Shown here piece by piece: positions 6,105 to 7,859 of a stretch of DNA of 7,859 nucleotides. Each line of letters begins with the position of its first letter. Position 1 is the first letter of the stretch. The position numbers and the translations under genes are program-made. The notes beneath the pieces are model-generated. The model made no database searches and was not told the DNA's origin. It was given only the letters and a program-made list of their open reading frames with translations. The DNA comes from Actinomycetota bacterium (GTDB taxonomy: Bacteria > Actinomycetota > Thermoleophilia > Gaiellales > Gaiellaceae). The stretch is taken from the NCBI GenBank assembly GCA_016870235.1, contig VGCB01000108.1:1-7859 (forward strand), written 5' to 3'.

Positions 6105-7859
6105 GTAGCGACGGACACCGTCTGGGCTCCGACCGACGAGTTCCTCCTCGACGGGAACCTCGCCGGCTTCATGCGGCGCCACGGGATCGCCTCGTACGAC
6201 GAGCTCGAGCGCGCCTGGATCGCCGACCCCGACTGGTTCTGGCTGGCCGCCGCCGACGACGTCGGGCTCACCTGGCTCGAGCGCCCGTCGCGCGCGCTCG
6301 ACCCGAGCCGGGGGCCCGCGTGGCCGCGCTGGTACGCCGACGGCACCACGAACCTCGTGCACGCGTGCGTCCGGCAGCACCCCGCGGACGCGCTCGCGCT
6401 CCTCTGGGAGGGCGAGGAGGGCGCCGTCCGCCGCGTCACGTTCGGTGAGCTCGACGCGCTCGTCGGCCGGATCGCAGGTGGGCTCCGGGCGCTCGGCGTC
6501 GGCCCGGGCGACCGCGTCGGGCTGTTCCTGCCGCTGACACCGGAGGCGGTCGCGTGCTGCTACGCGTGCGCAGCCCTCGGCGCGATCTACGTGCCTGCGT
6601 TCTCCGGCTACGGCGCCGACGCGGTCGCCGTGCGGCTCGCCGACGCCGGGGCGAAGGTGCTGATCACGGCCGACGCCTTCCTGCGACGCGGCCGCCGGAT
6701 CGACATGCGCGCGGTCGCCGAGGCGGCGGCCGCCCGCGCGCCGTCGGTCGAGCGCGTCGTCGTGATGCCGCGACTCGACGAGGTGCCCGGCTGGGATCGG
6801 TTCCTCGACGTCGAGCCGTTCGTCGACCTCGAGCCGGTCGCCGGCGACCACCCGTTCATGGTCGCGTACACCTCGGGGACGACCGGCCGCCCCAAGGGCG
6901 CCGTGCACACGCACGCGTCGTGGCCGGTGCGCTCTGCGACCGAGACCGCCTGGCACCTCGACCAGCGCCCGGGCGAGCCGATGATCTGGATGACCGACCT
7001 CGGCTGGATCATGGCGGCGCTCTCGATCACGGGCTGCCATCTCACGGGCCGGCCGCTCCTCCTCTACGACGGCGCCCCCGACCATCCGGCGCCGTCGCGG
7101 ATGGCCGAGGTGCTCGCCCGGCACGAGGTCGGCGTCTTCGGCACGTCGCCGACCTACATCCGCTCGCTGATGGGACGCGACGACCACGGCTTCGACGGGC
7201 GCCACGCCTCGCTCCGGCTCCTCTCCGGCGGCGGCGAGCCGTGGACGGAGCCGGTCTGGCGCTGGTACTTCGAGCGCGTCGGCGGCGGCCGGATCCCGTT
7301 GATCAACCAGTCGGGCGGCACCGAGGCAGGAGCGATCCTCGCCTCCGTGCCGCTCCGGCCGATCCGGCCGTGCACGTTCAACAGCCCAGCCGTCGGGGTC
7401 GACGCGAACGTGTTCGCCGCGGACGGCCGGCCGGCGGCGCCCGGCGCGCTCGGCGAGCTCGTCGTCCTGCAGCCGTGGGTCGGGCAGACGAAGGGGTTCT
7501 GGGCCGACGACGACAGCCGGTACGAGGAGGCGTACTGGTCGAGATGGCCCGGCGTGTGGGCGCACGGCGACCTCGCGAGCCGCGACGCCGACGGCCACTG
7601 GCTGCTGCACGGGCGCAGCGACGACACGCTGATGATCGCCGGCAAGCGCGTCGGGCCCGCCGAGGTCGAGGCGGCGGTCGCGACGATCCCCGGCGTTCGC
7701 GCAGCGGCGGCCGTCGGCCTGCCGCACGAGACAAAGGGAGAGGCTCTCTGGTGCTTCATCGTCGCGCGCGGCGAGCCCGAGGGGCTCGAGGATGAGGTGG
7801 CGGCCACGATCGTCGAGCGGCTCGGCAAGCCCTTCGCGCCCGAGCGGGTCGTCGTCGTC
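6030..7859 (+). CDS. AMP-forming acyl-CoA synthetase, acetyl/acetoacetyl-CoA synthetase-like, partial at right edge
   Basis: An adenylate-forming ligase converting a carboxylic acid, ATP and CoA to an acyl-CoA. The N-terminus at 6105-6260 (VWAPTDEF, FMRRHGIASYDEL, DPDWFW) matches the ACS/acetoacetyl-CoA synthetase N-terminal cap. TSGTTGRPK at 6870-6896 is the phosphate loop, SGGTEAG at 7311-7331 the A5 motif, HGD at 7563-7571 the A7 aspartate, and GRSDDTLMIAGKRVG from 7611 the hinge and A8 motif. The frame is open to the window end at GKPFAPERVVVV, so the catalytic PxTRSGK lysine should lie just outside. The start is uncertain. GTG at 6030 is the nearest canonical codon that keeps the conserved N-terminus, but the 25 codons after it have poor GC3. 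GTA at 6105, eight bases after GGAG, sits where a start is expected. ATG at 6171 would cut conserved residues. Acyl chain specificity is not readable. Confidence 0.9.
   Translation, partial: MRICCPFCQQTFPRPARDRDDGAPAVATDTVWAPTDEFLLDGNLAGFMRRHGIASYDELERAWIADPDWFWLAAADDVGLTWLERPSRALDPSRGPAWPRWYADGTTNLVHACVRQHPADALALLWEGEEGAVRRVTFGELDALVGRIAGGLRALGVGPGDRVGLFLPLTPEAVACCYACAALGAIYVPAFSGYGADAVAVRLADAGAKVLITADAFLRRGRRIDMRAVAEAAAARAPSVERVVVMPRLDEVPGWDRFLDVEPFVDLEPVAGDHPFMVAYTSGTTGRPKGAVHTHASWPVRSATETAWHLDQRPGEPMIWMTDLGWIMAALSITGCHLTGRPLLLYDGAPDHPAPSRMAEVLARHEVGVFGTSPTYIRSLMGRDDHGFDGRHASLRLLSGGGEPWTEPVWRWYFERVGGGRIPLINQSGGTEAGAILASVPLRPIRPCTFNSPAVGVDANVFAADGRPAAPGALGELVVLQPWVGQTKGFWADDDSRYEEAYWSRWPGVWAHGDLASRDADGHWLLHGRSDDTLMIAGKRVGPAEVEAAVATIPGVRAAAAVGLPHETKGEALWCFIVARGEPEGLEDEVAATIVERLGKPFAPERVVVV
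6037..6060. repeat. Inverted repeat TCTGTTG-N10-CAACAGA, probable operator
   Basis: Seven-base exact arms at 6037-6043 and 6054-6060 are separated by 10 bases containing a run of five T. The 24 bp dyad is the most AT-rich stretch near this divergent promoter. The arm size and spacing of two helical-turn half-sites fit a dimeric regulator (LysR-, TetR- or GntR-type), but none can be chosen. The regulator gene would be outside the window or could be the GntR gene at 65-778. Confidence 0.5.

Noticed and set aside
5979..7727. A 582-codon minus-strand frame antisense to the synthetase
   Set aside because: The plus strand carries the A3, A5, A7 and A8 motifs in order. The minus-strand product has no recognisable domain and an antisense-type composition.
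6554..7795. A 413-codon plus-strand frame inside the synthetase
   Set aside because: It is out of frame with the synthetase motifs and extremely arginine-rich, so it is a shadow.

Overview
This is a GC-rich window (about 70% G+C, coding third positions almost always G or C). The gene content is catabolic: a GntR/FCD regulator, a short-chain dehydrogenase, a DapA-like aldolase, a luciferase-like flavin oxidoreductase, a molybdenum hydroxylase and an AMP-forming acyl-CoA synthetase. The base composition, sparse Shine-Dalgarno use at several starts and the gene mix suggest a soil actinobacterium, perhaps Thermoleophilia or Rubrobacteria. That is an inference, as there is no rRNA or other phylogenetic marker here.

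Layout: a possible partial gene start on the minus strand (1-51); GntR/FCD regulator, minus (65-778); SDR dehydrogenase, plus (843-1613); a gene-free gap of 247 bp with two strong dyad elements and an orphan ribosome site (1614-1860); DapA/NAL-family lyase, minus (1861-2808); LLM flavin oxidoreductase, plus (2883-3941); xanthine dehydrogenase/CoxL-family molybdopterin subunit, minus (3906-5969); acyl-CoA synthetase, plus (about 6030 or 6105 to beyond 7859). The six clear genes alternate strand perfectly (- + - + - +). There are therefore three divergent promoter regions and two convergent junctions, and no two adjacent co-directional genes among the six.

The GntR regulator probably controls itself and the divergent dehydrogenase. 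The LLM monooxygenase, Mo-hydroxylase and acyl-CoA synthetase could act in sequence on one organic substrate (oxygenation, aldehyde or heterocycle oxidation, CoA activation), but this is a hypothesis from proximity. The most unusual points are the stand-alone and apparently shortened Mo-hydroxylase subunit with an atypical active-site loop; the symmetric -10 element between the DapA-like and LLM genes, which would make the LLM transcript leaderless; the dyads in two gene gaps; and the synthetase, whose family-conserved N-terminus lacks a close canonical start codon. I see no CRISPR array, tRNA, rRNA, insertion sequence or clear novel defence or mobile system.
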